Part shown: one piece after another, positions 12,761-26,010 of the stretch
Layout: the number at the start of each line of letters is the position of its first letter
Numbering within the stretch: position 1 is the stretch's first letter
NCBI GenBank assembly: GCA_003342895.1
Contig: PTFA01000024.1
Location: forward strand, 2,831,592-2,895,591
Direction of reading: 5' to 3'
DNA from: Casuarius casuarius
Lineage: Eukaryota; Chordata; Aves; Casuariiformes; Casuariidae
DNA: 64,000 nucleotides
Made by a program: the position numbers and the translations under genes
The notes under the pieces: model-generated
Seen by the model: only the letters and a program-made list of their open reading frames with translations
Told to the model about the DNA's origin: nothing
The model's database searches: none

Positions 12761-14289
12761 TCCGCTCAGCTCAAAAGCAAAGTAACAGTAGGGATTGTGG
12801 CAATAACCCGGACATATCTCTCTGCCACACTTTTTTTGGAAGTCTCAAATTTGGAAGATAACATTAATTATTAAAAACACTATTTGCTGCTTTTCAGGTA
12901 TATACTAGGTTACAATTTAGAAGCAAGCCCCAAGTATTTAGAGGAACTGCAAGTCAATGAAAGTTCAAACACGTGCACATTACATATTCCCCTCTGCCTC
13001 CCTACCCTCACTCCACGTCCCAGTAGCAAGTTACCTTTTATATTCACAGCATTCAAAAACTGGCCTCAAACTCCTGTAGCACGTGGTGTCCCACATCCTC
13101 TTACAGTTTACTTGGCCAAAGTTACCAACATCTTTCTTTTACCCCAATCATTTAACAAGAACTCATCACCTGTTTTCTAATTTCTTGCAATGAATGAGGT
13201 GTTAACACAAAATCTGTATTTTCCCTATGTGCAGCTCAAAGAACAGTCTCTCTTCCTGCACTGTTTTACTATGAGGGAGAAAACCAATTACCCCGGCCTT
13301 TATGTCAGGGACTGAAAGTTCCCTAAGCATCACAGAAAGGTTTTATCTTTGCTTTTGACTCCAGTTGGCAAGGCAGAGGAGCACAGGGGGCCAGGCCACC
13401 CCGCTCTGGCTCGCAGGGCACACGGGAGCCTGCCAAGTGCTGCAGCAAGTGTGATAGCAGCTAGGCATTTGAGGCCAAGGTTGTTCAAGGTGTTTCGGTT
13501 CCCTGATGTAATGACACAAAGGTTGGAGGAACATTACAGTAACATGACAGCGGCAGGCAGCCAGGGACGGATAGGCATGAAGCAACCCAAGCTCGGCCCA
13601 GCCGGGGCACAAAGCCAGGCCAGGCACACCTGCCCTGCCAGGCAGGCTGTAGAGGTAGAAGTTCATGTGATAAGTCAGGCTTAAATCCTGTGACAGTGAA
13701 GCTTGGGCCTCCCCTCTGCCTCCTTCTTCCCCTCTAATCTGAGCTCTCTCCCGTCTTTAACTTAGTGACCATCACCAAGCCTTCTGCGCACTGCTGGACC
13801 AGTCTCGGTTGGTTGTCCAGCACAGGAAAGGGGCCTCTCCATTAGACAAAGCAGGGATGCTGCTGAGAGCCCAGAGCCTTCTTTCCAGAGACAGAATAGC
13901 TGGTAACCCTTTGAAAACCATTGTTATTTTGAGACCCACCCATGCCTTCAGAAGAAGTTTCCTCTAAAAATGTTATTTTCATTATTGTTATTTGTTAAAA
14001 GAAGGTTTTAACTCAGAATAATGTTAAAGATGCCTATTTGTTGTCCAATGGTCCCATTTTCACCCATTTTAAAAGCAAACATGACACACCTCGCCACTGC
14101 CCCAAGACAGTTATGAGAAGAGGAAAATAATTATTCAAATGTTAATTTCTGATGTGTGCTAAGGAAATAAATTCCCAGTTGTGTCTCTGCAACACTGCTC
14201 AGCATTTATTTGCACCACAGCCAATAAGCAGAAATACATCCTGTTTGGGACAAAAGAGCCCATTGACAATGGCTGCACCAAAAGAAAAT
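12761..14289. other. Unique non-coding sequence
   Basis: Nothing recognised as a gene, RNA or repeat family. Open frames at 13,343-13,684 on both strands are mutually overlapping and look like chance. Confidence 0.55.
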
Positions 14290-14334
14290 GCTATATATAG
14301 TTATATATATGTGTGTGTGCGTGTGTGTGCATAT
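14290..14334. repeat. TA/GT dinucleotide microsatellite
   Basis: An interrupted TATATA tract passes into a GTGTGTGCGTGTGTGTGC tract. It is a simple-sequence repeat of the alternating purine-pyrimidine type. Confidence 0.85.
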
Positions 14335-17300
14335 TCCTAGTTGTTCTAACAGGTGGCTAAGAAGCAATGTTATTAGCATGGCAGAATATTAGCAGTGTAT
14401 GAGACTGGAACAAGTGGCTTGATTAGCAAAGGATAATCACTTCAGACTCCATTGTGTTTTTCACTGAAATGAGAGATTTTGATCCCTTGGAAAGCCAAGC
14501 ACACGGCTGGAAGTTAAATGGTCATAATAACTCTATACCCAAGCTTTAAACACTTCTGCTGTTAACACAGACTCCTTTGTCAAAAATGTACAGATAGCAG
14601 ATATACTTGAGCCTCTTGGTCAGGGACTGTGGACCTCTTTCAGCAAAGCTTGTGCCCCTGCCATCTCAAACTAAGAAAGAAATTTAGTAGGTTAAATCAG
14701 CTGAACCAATCCATTTATCCAGCTACAAAAGGGGTGAAACACTTCATACCCAATCTGGAATAAACGTGTAAAACATACTAGAAGGCATGACAGGAGACAC
14801 TAACTCTGGTGAATTATGTAATCCAGTGCAACCAAGAGAAATGTACCCAACTTTCCCTGTTTGTGCTAGGGATAGCACGCTGTTTGCCTCCCTTTCCAAG
14901 GGTCCATTATGAATGCGCCCTCTGCAGTGCCCATTATCCTTCCTTATCAAAGCCAATTTACTCTTGGACCAAATCATTCGGATGTTCACATGCGTGTAAA
15001 CACTGGTGCAAGCATGCACACTGAATGCAGCAAAACATCCTTTGGCTAGGATATATGTAACTGAAGTACTAGCTCCTGCATTAACAGGAACCCAGAGCCT
15101 CTGAGGTACGGCGGCAAGGGTTATTCATAGCAGGGGAACCCTGTTGATGTACATTTAGCAATAGCCTCCTCAAACAGATTCCTGCTTAATTTAGCATATT
15201 GCAGTTTTTATGTTTCTCTCCCTCTCTGTGGGCACGCACAAATAAGCCACTGTTGTATAGTGCCAGTGGCACAGTATGAGTTGAGTAGAGAAATGGTTTT
15301 TCTCCTACCTCACCAGCAGATCCCATCCCTGCATGAACATACGGATCTCTGTAATCTCTGTACATACATGAAGCAGACTAATTCTGCTCTGGTAAGTCAC
15401 AGTCTAAAGGCAGGATTACCCCAGGCAGCTATATCACACACTAGAAAGATGATAGTAGCTCATGGGTATGACATGACATTTGTCAAGGCCCCCCATCAGC
15501 TTTTAGTCATAATCAAAAAATAAGAAAGGGTTTGGTGAGGAGCAATACAGACTGTAGAAGGGAAACCCACAAAAATCTCAGAGAAAATTTGTCAGCTCTG
15601 CTTCAAAGGAAGCCTTTCGTTTGACTTTTACTGCTCATACACAGTACGTGGGTAGTGATTGATCATCAGGTAGTGTACCTTGCAGATTTTTGAATTATAG
15701 CCCATTTTCAGTTAATGCTGTTTTGTCTACCCTCATGAAGTTTCCTCAGGATCTGGGGTATTCATTAACTTATGGCAGAAGAGACTGCTGCCAGCTGCTT
15801 TCTCCCATCATTCTTCCTAAAATGACTGTGTGGGATTTTGTGACATTTAGATTTAATGCAATTGGTCTGAAGAGAACAGAAGTGGTTTTAATGCATCAGT
15901 GCAAGAATTAAGTGTGCATTGTAAGAATAACTTCCATAACTTCATTCCTGCCACCAGGATACAGGCACTCTGCAAAGGAGTCTCCTCATACCCCTATTTG
16001 TAGGCTAACTGCAATCAGTTATCCCAAGGTAGATAATGACTTGAAAGAGGAATCAGCTCTTTAATCATTTGGCTGCTGAAGCATAAATGAAAAAACACAA
16101 AGATCTTATGTATTTGAGTATCCACAATATGGATCTCACACATGAGCATACAACTTTTATGAGGACTGAACCATGTTTGGTCAAGAGGATCCCAAGTCTG
16201 AAAACTCCACAAATCAATAAAGTATTAAAAGCCCAAATAAGATTTTGCTGAAGGATACGTTTACCTAGCTCTATGCAGTGCTGTGTGAGTTTCCAAAACT
16301 ACCAGGACAGTCTACAGCCACACTGGAAGGAACTGTGCTGCTGGGGACTGGAAGATAAAGTAGCTCTTGGTTGCCTTCAGTGGGGCCTAAGCCAGCTTGT
16401 ACAGCCCACACGTGCTGAATGCCCCCCATCACCATACTGAGCTGGGCCAAAAGCTCCCAAAGTTGTGAATGCATTTGAAATCTTGACCTGAGATTTGTGG
16501 CTTTAACTCATATCCTGCTCATATTTCACGTTTCAAATTAAAGTGTTCTCCAGCTCTACACAGATCTGATAACATGTCAGGCCAGAAGAGTGCATTTGTC
16601 ACCAGTACCTTCTTTGGAAGAAGCTATGTATTTCTTAAAAGTGTTGGTCGACTCCAAAAAGATGCATTGTTTTTTCTACTGCCAAGAAACACATTATCAT
16701 CACAGAAGAAGAGAGAGATTATCTAGATTTCTGAGGTCAAAATTTGCTCAGCTGTGGGGTAAACGTGGTGCATTCATTTGTATTTGAGAGCATATGCTTT
16801 TATTCTGTTACAAACCAAGTGTAAGTGCCAAAATCAGTTTCACCTGTGGCAAGTCTGCATTCATTATCTGCCAGCCCTAACAGGGCCTATAAGGGTGTGC
16901 AGCAAGTTTGAATTTGTGCATAAAAACACAATACAGACATCATTTGTGTTCAAGCACATATGTAGTAATTGCACATTTTTCACAGCTCTGTATGCAAGGA
17001 CACATCAACTCACTTTCAAACTCCAGAAAGAGTCTAAGTGCCTCTGAGTGGGATACTATTGCTGAAACATAGGCATCTCTTTTTATATTTTGGGGGGTGG
17101 CAGAGACATCTGAATGGGGCTGACAGATGGTGCAGGACCCTTCTGGAGAAGGGCCTGCAGAGCCTCCAGGCAAGACACATTCACCTCTCAAACAGCATTA
17201 GATGCCTACATTTAGGCAACAGACTCCCAACCTGTGCGTCCATGGATTACAATTCCAGCTCATTTCAAACTTGATTTCTCCTTTTTGAGCTCTAGCCCTC

Positions 17301-19440
17301 TGGAAGCGTTGGGCCAGAGCTAAAGGAGAGCGTTCTGGCACTCCATCTTGTGCCACACAGCCCTGGAGAGTAGCCATTCCCGAGCAGGAATGCTTCCTAA
17401 TTACACTCTGTTTATAGGAAAATTAGTCCTGAAAGCCCAATTTGTGTAAACAAGCTTTTCTAACAAATCCTCTCTCCCTTCTGAAGGAAAACCTCTAGAT
17501 ATGCCTATTATTTTTTGCTTATTATACAACTCGGACAAACTTAAGAATGTTAAGTTTTACTAATTACAAACTTTTCCCGTGAAATTTCTGAGCAGCTATT
17601 CAGAGTTCATTCTCAGCACACACAGGTTTAAATCCTTGAGAGTGACCAAAGAATCGGGGAACTCGCTCCCTCAGATATCTCCAGACTGCCTGCTAGCAGG
17701 ATAATATATCCCTGATATCTGTACAATAACAGGCAATTCAAGACTATAAGCTGTAATTTAACACAAGGCAGGTATTAAAGAATAAAAGGGAAAAAGGGCA
17801 TTTTAAGTATAGAAAAGCCCTAGGAAATAATTGCTTGAATTGGTTAGGAAAGATGAGAGAGTTGAAAAGCCACCATTTTTTTCCTCCAAGGCTCAGAAGA
17901 GACAACATTGATTGCCTGGACAGAATATAGCACTGCACACATTGGAAGAAAAAACCCACATAATCATTGTTAAATATGGAAACTTCTTGCCTAAAGAATA
18001 CTGGCTGTATGGTATGGAAGGCAATTTAGCACTCAAAGATGGAAAGAGTTGCATGATGCAAGAGAGTTGCATGGCATGTCATAAAGGTGGCTGAATATCT
18101 TTCATTTAAAATTGTAGCTTCCAAGGAATTGAGGATTTCAAGAGACATCATCTTACTGCTGTTATTATCTCAGCATTACGGACTGGCTTCCCTGGAGCTG
18201 GACCAGGATATCACTGCACTATAGATACAATAAAATAGACCTCTGCTCATTAAAGAGTGCAACATAATAAGCACACACGCATTCAGGTCCAGCCTGCTGG
18301 TGAGCAGACCCATGCAAGAGAAAAGCCACCGTCCTGCCCAATGAGCCTTTAATTCTCAGCACCCTTTAATTCAGGATATGCAGCACACGACAGCAGGCAC
18401 TAAGATTCCCGTTCCTTGCTGCAGGCAGCTAGCCCTGATTCCCATAAACACCTTCCCTGGACCAACATTTCCAGCTTTAACTCCAGTAATACCACGTACA
18501 GCAAGGCACACTGAAACCATCTCTGACCCAAAGGGATTATATACTGAATAAGATCACTCCACTTCAATTACCATGTAGAACCAGCCTTTGGGAGAGCTAA
18601 AGTAGGCAGTGTGAGCATACAAAGCTTGGAGGAAAAATTGAAGTGGCTCAAGCTTGAAGTTGCATTTAGTCTGATACCAATTTCCAACTTCTTCCTCAGA
18701 AGGAGTTTTGATTAAATCAGGATGGCGCTGGCACGTAATGCCAAGAACGGATGTGGCAGCACTTGCGCATTCAGGGCTTGGCCACGCTGTACTCTAGGTG
18801 AGCTGGGTGTTAGGAGGAGATGGCAATCTTCATCACCTGCTTCTCCTCAGAGCAGCCCTGGCTATGAGCAGAGCCACCTCCATGTCGGCATTAGGTCCCT
18901 CAGCAGGCATTGGTAGCTTTAACCAGGCTGCGCACACCGAATTCATTGCAGCACAGATAAGCCAGGCACACGTTAGCCATTTGGCTAATTAGTTATTGGG
19001 GCTGGAAAGGCTCTCAGTAAGCTTGCGAGGTAACAAGACCGGATCCAGCGCAGCACAGCATGCTCATCCATGAATTACGTAACGTTTATCTTATGTCACA
19101 TGTCCTGGGTATGTGCGTGGGGGCATATGAGAGAGCAAAACAGCTAGATGGCCATTATATAGGTATCCGGTAACGAAAACCCCATCTCCCTATCCCCTCA
19201 CCCCCTCCCCTTTATCAGATTTTTAGCTATCAAATTTCTTGCCCTGACATCAGATTGCAACTGCTGTGCCAAGTGCAATTTTGTGCGAGTCTTGCATCAG
19301 TGTTTCTCAGGGTTTAATCTTTGGTTTATTCTGCAATGGTAAATCACTGCGTCTGAAATTCAGCTCTTCCCTCTGCCTCCTGCAGTGATGTGTGGCAGAA
19401 ATCCATCTCTTAAGCACACAGCCCTCATTAGAGATCTGAT
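14335..19440. other. Unique AT-rich non-coding sequence
   Basis: No gene, RNA or repeat family recognised in about 5 kb. A 13-bp palindrome-like site, TTGCATGATGCAA, lies at 18049-18061 and contains the TGATGCAA core of C/EBP-ATF composite sites; one occurrence in this much sequence is not significant by itself. The stretch 18,720-19,020 is mildly GC-richer. Confidence 0.5.
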
Positions 19441-19560
19441 GAAACACCAGCTGAGAAAATGCTGCTCTCCGATTGAGTCATTTGCATTGGATGTAATAAC
19501 TTATTAATAAATATGTTTTAATAAAACAAATATGCCAATCCATGGCAATATTAGAGGTGC
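19441..19560. promoter_or_regulatory. Octamer-containing AT-rich block, candidate enhancer
   Basis: Contains a perfect POU octamer ATTTGCAT at 19480-19487, followed by a TAATAA-rich stretch and a TGCCA-N5-TGGCA inverted pair near 19,531-19,545. The motifs are read directly; function is inferred only from their clustering. Confidence 0.22.
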
Positions 19561-21420
19561 TGCAAAAAGATGACTAACACTGCTATTTAGATTCTGGACC
19601 TCTCTGTGTGAGGGGATGTTGGATTCAACCATGCTAAATTATCTAAGGTCAACAAAGACACATGAAAATTTCACTTCCCTGCACTTCCTGGACCTCTCTG
19701 CTCCCTGCATGGGGAAATCACCTTGCAAGCAGGCAAGCAATGTTTCCATTGCCACCTTCAATCAAGTTTACTGATGAAAGATAGGATTCAATCGGATCAT
19801 ATCTGGTTGATGTAGGCACCTGACCACATCTACTCTGGAGCTGCACTGGCTTCCTCATGCAAATGAAACAGCAGCAACACTGCTCCAGTGTAATCCTGCT
19901 TGGAGTCAAAAGCCCGGCCCTGGGCTCCCTGCCAACAGATGTGATCGAATATCCGTTCCTGGGAAGCCCTTTTCAATTGGAAGGAGTGCACCCGGACCAT
20001 ATCTTCCTACGCCTCAGTCACATTTAGTCAGGAACATATCTTTACTGGGGGTGGGGAGAGGGGGGAAGGCAGCAGCTTTTGTAATAGTATTTGCTTTACC
20101 AAAAATTTTGCTCAGAAACAAAACAGGTACAGTTCAGCTAGCTATTTGCAAAGTACTTTAACATCACCGCAAAGCGGCAATGTGCATAGACCTGGCAAGT
20201 ACGTGAGTCTAAATTGCTCCTTGCTTTCCTAAAGCTTGTAAAGTCCAGCACTAATAGGAGTAGCTTTTTAATCATCTAAAAAATTCTCAATTAATGACAA
20301 TTAAAACCAGAAGAATACATAAAAGATACATCACCATAAATTAACCTTTTTTTCCCATCATTATTTTCATCTTTCGCACAGATGCTGCATGTACAATTTC
20401 TGTGGTTTCTATGGCACTTCCTAGAGAGAGGAGCCTTAAAGGACAGGAACATATTAATTGGCCAGTACGATGTTTCTTGTTATAAATTTCTAAACACTAC
20501 ATTAATGTGTGCCAAAGCACAGCAGCTCAGTAAAACAGCAGCCATATAGCATGTGTCGCGCCTCCCACATTCAACGTGACCAGCCAGAGATACCTTCCCT
20601 GACCCCTCCATCCCATAGAAGTTGGAAATTATTCATTACGCCTGAACACAAACAGATATAATGACGGCCCGGCCTCCTCTTGGCCTCGTGCAAGCTACAC
20701 GAGCACTTCGCTCTCCGGATAGGGAGAGCACACAACATCTCTGGCCGTGTCACGAGCCTGTGGACAGACCTGACCAACAGGGCAGCGCTCGTTGGGACGC
20801 ACTTGTCTGGCATTTTGGGCCAAGAATGGCATTTCAGGCAGTTTAGGGCTGTCGAGTGCCAAAACAGCAACGCCCATCCCCGGACCCCTCTTCGCCACCA
20901 GTCTGCTCTCGTGAACTCAGTTTTGTTCTCAGTTACATCACCGTAAAGCAGGGAATGATTCTGCTGAACACTGCATGTCGAGTGCCGCTCACCCTCTCCA
21001 CTTCTCACAGCAACATTACTTAGGGTGAGTGGTGGTGTATTTTGAGGGGAAGAGGGTAGATAATTTTCTACACTCAACTGCACTGATATATTAAGCCAGG
21101 CTGTGGTGACATTGTGATTTTGTTACTGTACCCACAGAAATGATAGAAGAAAAAAAATCAGGATACTTGTGTTTCCTTTAGTCGCCCCAGTTTGCAGCAC
21201 AGCACATTAGTTTAAACTATTGATCCAGGGCCGCTGTGCTGCTATGCTACCAAGAGCCTAAAACAGCTGCACATCCTACCCGGCACCGCTGCAAAGGAGG
21301 TGGTGAACATTACTAGGAGGCTGCAGCAGGCGACTAGGGCCAGAGATGTTTTTAATGACCATAGCTAGGCCTGCTCAGGGTCTTCTGCCTCAAAGGCTGG
21401 TGAGACATTTGAAAATTAGT
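19561..21420. other. Unique non-coding sequence with one GC-rich patch
   Basis: A GC-richer patch at about 20,640-20,950 opens frames on both strands, including a minus frame of 170 codons (20571-21083) that opens at GTG and resembles no known protein. The remainder is AT-rich and unrecognised. Confidence 0.5.
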
Positions 21421-21790
21421 CCATTGCATTTAAATGCCTAATTTGAGGCTGTCCAATTTCAAAACTTGTGCCTGAAATAAAAATCTTATTACAGTAGGTT
21501 GATTAACAGTCAAGCACAGAAGGAGAGCAAACCGAACAGAGCCACACAAAAGAAAATTTGTGCTTGCAAATGTCTATTCATAACTGTTAAACTACAGACA
21601 ATTAAAGACAGGCAAGACCAAACTGTCATTTAAACAGACTAAATATCCTGTGATCTCATTAGTGAGAGTCAAGAAATATGGCATGAAACATATTGCATAA
21701 CATTTTCCCAATTAAGCAGCTGAGCTCTTTATCAGGGTGCCAATTAAGGTGATCTGTCTGTCTTGTCTTCTGTGTTCATCATATAGATGC
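21421..21790. promoter_or_regulatory. AT-rich block with repeated CCAATTAAG, candidate enhancer
   Basis: Long repeat-free AT-rich sequence in which the 9-mer CCAATTAAG occurs twice 32 bases apart (21708-21716 and 21740-21748). NKX/homeodomain factors favour AATTAAG-like cores. The block looks like conserved non-coding DNA; conservation was not testable here. Confidence 0.25.
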
Positions 21791-22635
21791 TCACATATTT
21801 CTTTGACTCCATACTGGAAACTATAGTTGAAATCCCAAATGAACTAAACAGTTAAGTCTTACTGAAAAGGCCAGATATCAAGCAAACTGCAGCTAGAGCA
21901 CAAATTTCAAGTAATTTGGTGAAAGCCATTTTACTGGGCTGATGATTTTTTTTGCTGTTGCTTCCATGGCTTTTGCACCTTTTGGACCAGTACGAACACG
22001 ACTCTCTGCCGAGCAGTTCCCATAATTATGTCACCACTAAATCATTCTGGCCTGTGAACTCCTACTACTGTACAGGCTACTGTTTAGTGACTCATTGCAA
22101 TATCATGCCTCAAAGTAATTCAGCTTCCTATCAAACCTGCTAAGAATTTGTGGAAGGGTGAATCAGAAGACGTTCTCTCCATTAATGAAACTTCACAGTA
22201 TTTACCTCCCGCATAAGAAGAGTCTTATTGTCATTCTAAATGGGTGAGATGAATGTAAAGTGAATATCAAAGGTCGGTGTCAGTCATTGTACAGCAACAA
22301 ATAGAAACCATAGAAATAAACCAAAAACCTACTGCTTGATTATTTGTCTTTTTTTAAAAAAAGATCTGTAAACCCAATTTTGCAGTGCCATTGAATTGCC
22401 TTTGCACCATGCAAAGCATAGCAAAGACTGTACCCAGCCCTATGAGCTTCAGCTAGATCCTCATGAGTGTTAGATACTTAATTCTGGGTTATTTGAGGAG
22501 CTGCATACTTCGAGAAGACTTGGGTTTTTAGCTGCTTTCAGAGATCTGAGCTCATGGTCAAAATGAGAGAAAGAGATCAGGAGCAGAAAAAGTAAATACT
22601 GCTATTATATTTTCAAATGAAGTTGGGCACAGACA
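21791..22635. other. Unique non-coding sequence
   Basis: AT-rich, no gene or repeat family recognised. A T7/A8 junction lies near 22,350. Confidence 0.55.
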
Positions 22636-22690
22636 CTGAAGGTGAGATTTTCCAAGAGTGGTCAGCACTGACTTATACATTCAAAGCAAT
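22636..22690. mobile_element. Fragment of a sauropsid short palindromic repeat (MITE-like)
   Basis: The stretch beginning at 22,639 resembles one arm of a short palindromic interspersed repeat whose arms start with a GTGAAATTTTC-like sequence and contain a GTCACTTA-like core. Only one degraded arm is visible, so strand cannot be set. Identification is from memory of repeats in turtle and crocodilian genomes. Confidence 0.35.
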
Positions 22691-22749
22691 GATATCAAAA
22701 ATACTGTTTGATTTTAATGACCCTAGAATTAGATAAACACAGGGAATTT

Positions 22750-22862
22750 TTTTTAAAAGTCACTGACTCTTGCAAAATAGTCTGTGGCAGAAATATGAAC
22801 TGAATCTAGAGCTCTGAACTCCCAATCTATTTACACTCCTGTATTTTTACCACGTTGAGTTG
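22750..22862 (-). mobile_element. MIR/CORE-SINE relic, inverted
   Basis: The plus strand follows the antisense of a MIR-type SINE: a degraded GTGACTTGCCCAAGG-like part at about 22,758-22,775, TGTGGCAGA (22783-22791), then AGCTCTGAACTCCCAATC (22810-22827) in the position of the usual ACCCAGGTCTCCTGACTCC-type segment. The ordered spacing of these landmarks supports the call. It is old and inactive. Confidence 0.5.
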
Positions 22863-24949
22863 CAGGTTTTTTTTTTTTTGTCTATTTTTAATCTATCCCT
22901 AAAGTCTTACTTTTTCATTTTTCAATCTAAACTATACTAGCTTTAGTAGTGAAAGGAAAGAAAAAAAATAAAGTGGCCTAAGCAATAATTACAAGGTTGT
23001 GTGGAATCCTCAACACTTCCCGAGACTCTTTAGAGAGAAGCTTGCAATCAATCTCTGGTTTCGTTTCCCAGAGAAAAATTTGAGAGAGCTATTTAGCTTC
23101 TTCATACGCTGTATTACTAGGAGAAAAAAGTGTGTATCCACTGTGGTGGTTGTGTGTCATCTATAAGCAGTATCTTATTCAATGAGAATATTTGCAACTC
23201 TATATTTGCAACTCTGCAAGGATATTTCGTTTCATTCTGTAATTCATTTTAAAAGCAGCACCCCTTTTTAACATGGCTAGAATTTTATAAATATATCATT
23301 GCCATTCCTACCCAGTTCTGTATTATTTCATTCCAATATACATGCATAACAAGCAGCTGGAGATTACATTTTGCCCACCTCCTGCCAGTCATCTTTATTG
23401 CATTAGACTATAGTCTCCTAGTAGTTTTTATTATTTGACATAAAATTCTTCTTAGTGTTATTCACCCTCACCCTTTTCAATATCATGACTATGTGTTATG
23501 TCAGAAAAAAGAAAGAAGTTATGGTATGCTCTCTCAGACTTTTGGGACTCATTTTCATCCAGCCAGAAAAAAGCTAGAATCCCTTAAAATCTATCCTTAA
23601 GCCATATTTAAGAGTTCAACACTTCAGAAGCTACAAATCTCAAAGAATCGCTATGCAGTTTCATCACAGATTAATGAACTTGAAGACCTAGCATACTAAT
23701 GAACAAAATCAGTAATCATCAAAACACTGAAGATCAGCAATATCTTCCATAAAACACCAGAATTCAGTTCGATACTGCACTCGTGATAAGATTGGAAAGA
23801 TGAGAGTGGTACAAAATTAACCTGCTCTCTTGAATGAAAGTTCTTGAAGAAATTCGAAGCCCTCAAAGATTGTGGCATTGGGTCAGCTACAGTACTTCTT
23901 CTATACTGGCCCACGGGAGCAGCTGCTTGTTACTCCACAACTCCCTTACAGATCATTTTTGACCAGCTACATTCCCATTTCATCCTATAGCCCAGCTCTT
24001 TTTTTTTTTTTAAATGGGTGAATTGCTCTTGTACAATAACGTACATGATAAATACACCCCGGTCTTTCAGAATTACATCTGGCCCCTCCTTTGCCTTCCC
24101 CTGCGAGGTCTGACACCGTCACTATCCCAGAACAGCAGAGGACAGCTCACTCCGCTTCATGCCAGGCTCACACTGAGCTGAGTCTCAGTCGTCTGAGCCG
24201 CGCCAGCGAGAGCTCTCTGGCCTTCACACCAAATAGCACGGACCAAGTTGAGTAAACACTGCTCTTGGCTCACACCTTCTAGAGTGCTGCTGCTTGCCCA
24301 GGTCTCCTTGGGATCCCAAGAATAATCTCAAGCATAATTTTTCTGTAGCTTTTGAGTTCAAAATGCTCAAAATAATGAGACTGTCACAGCCCAACAGAGC
24401 AGTTTTCACGGCATGATGCTGGGACTTGGCATGATGAGCCCATACTTTCCATCCGGAGGTATCCCAGAGCAAACTATCCTACCAACAAAAAAACAAGAGC
24501 GAGAACCAGGATTTTGGAGTCAAACAAGGAGCAAGTCAAACTGACACTGCAGACACCTGGGATAAGCCAAGTAGATTCCTTGACACAAAACCACAAGCTT
24601 AGCCACCAAAATCCACACTCCCTATAGGGTGTGGAGACACTCCACGCAAAATCAAAACTCCCTATAAAAGCAATGAAGAGCTGGCTCCTAACCTAAGATA
24701 AACATGGCAGTATTAAGTCAGGTCAAAAGTTCATATAGCACGATATCCTCTTTCCAGTTTAGTCATCATTTTATTAAGGATGGGCACAAATATCTCTGAA
24801 CACGGACAGCCCAGGTGCCAGCACAGACACTTGCAAAGCTCCATCAGTGCTCTGTCTGCAACATCAAAGCTGGCCATTTACCCCTTTTCTATTTCCACCT
24901 TTTAACTTATTATTTATCTATGTCTTCCCTCGCACACCTAGACTATTTA
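22863..24949. other. Unique non-coding sequence with short simple repeats
   Basis: Holds a T12-type run just after 22,866, another near 24,000, and a perfect two-copy 14-bp tandem ATATTTGCAACTCT at 23188-23215. A slightly GC-richer part at about 24,060-24,220 shows nothing recognisable. Confidence 0.5.
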
Positions 24950-26010
24950 TCTAGTTTACTTTCAAGCCTTTGGTGAAGGAAGCTTGCCAAAAGCCTTTCA
25001 GAAATCCAAGTAGTTCTATATCAAATGGTCTTTCATACTTGACATGTTTCAGCAAACTGCTTCAAAGAACAAATAGGTTTGTGAGGTGGGACTTCCCTTT
25101 ACACAAGCCATATTAACTCTTTCCAAGTAAGTCATTTGTCTGTGCACCCACTATTATTGTTGCTACTAGTTTTCCAGCATCTCTCACAGGCCTGTAGTTC
25201 CCTAGACGTCAGCTGGAACCCATCTTAAAAACTGGTGTCACATTTACTAGCTATCAAAAGCAGTGTTGAGCAAGAGGTTGCAAACCAACGTTAACCATTC
25301 TGACATTTCACCCCACACTTTCCTAGAACGCTTAGATTAATACCATCTGCCTTATGCGTGTGTTAACATGCATTTTTTTCCCAGTTTGTTTCACTGCTTT
25401 TAGAGTCGCTTCAATTTGGGGCTGATCCTCTGATGAGTCCCACACAAACAACAGGTCCAAGCCAAGAATCTCCCCAGGTTCTTCTACTCCGCAAAGTGTT
25501 TATTTACTTGCTCTGCAACAGCCTTATCTCATCTAAGTGATCCTTTTATACCTGTATCATCTATTGGCCCTACAAACTCTCTGGCAGGCTTCCTGTTCTT
25601 GACGCACTTGAAGAAAGATTTATAACTTCTGTGAGCTGTTCCTCAAACTCTTTTTTCGGGGCAGTTATGTTTATACAATTAATTTGCTAGAGTTTATGAT
25701 CCTTTTTGTTTTCTTCATTTGGATAGCACTTCAGCGTTTTGAAGGATTCCTTCTAACATCAGGTACGTCCTCTTTCCCTGCTCTATTAATTCTGGCTTCC
25801 TTTTGCCCTCAGTCCTTTCTTAGTAGGTGGTATGCTTGGCTCTGTGCTTTCAATATGGGTCTGCCAGAAGCCTCTATGCTGGATTTAAGTCTCTCAGCAG
25901 CCCCTTTTGGGTTTTTTAAACAGGCTCAGGTGCTTTGAACATCCCACTAGCCTATGAATGTAACCTAGCTCCCTACTCCAACACTGAACTCAATGCCTGA
26001 AGTTTCATAG
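24950..26010 (-). mobile_element. CR1/L3-type LINE remnant, reverse transcriptase region, inverted
   Basis: A second, distinct CR1-clade remnant with its coding strand on minus. From 25009 down to 24983 the minus strand reads LDF*KAFGK, aligning with reverse transcriptase motif A, LDFSKAFD, with an in-frame TGA in place of serine and the final aspartate position changed to glycine. Ordered antisense landmarks follow on the plus strand: the finger/palm block (25,080-25,260), the part around 25,550-25,650 and the upstream ORF2 block at 25,690-25,760. It covers a different portion of the element from the copy at 1.95-3.83 kb. All frames are broken. The limits are approximate, and weak similarity may extend to about 26,100. 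Confidence 0.8.

Noticed and set aside
18049..18061. C/EBP-ATF-like palindrome
   Set aside because: One 13-base site in 5 kb of unremarkable sequence is within chance expectation.
20571..21083. 170-codon minus frame
   Set aside because: It starts at GTG, overlaps open plus frames in the same GC-richer patch and resembles no known protein.
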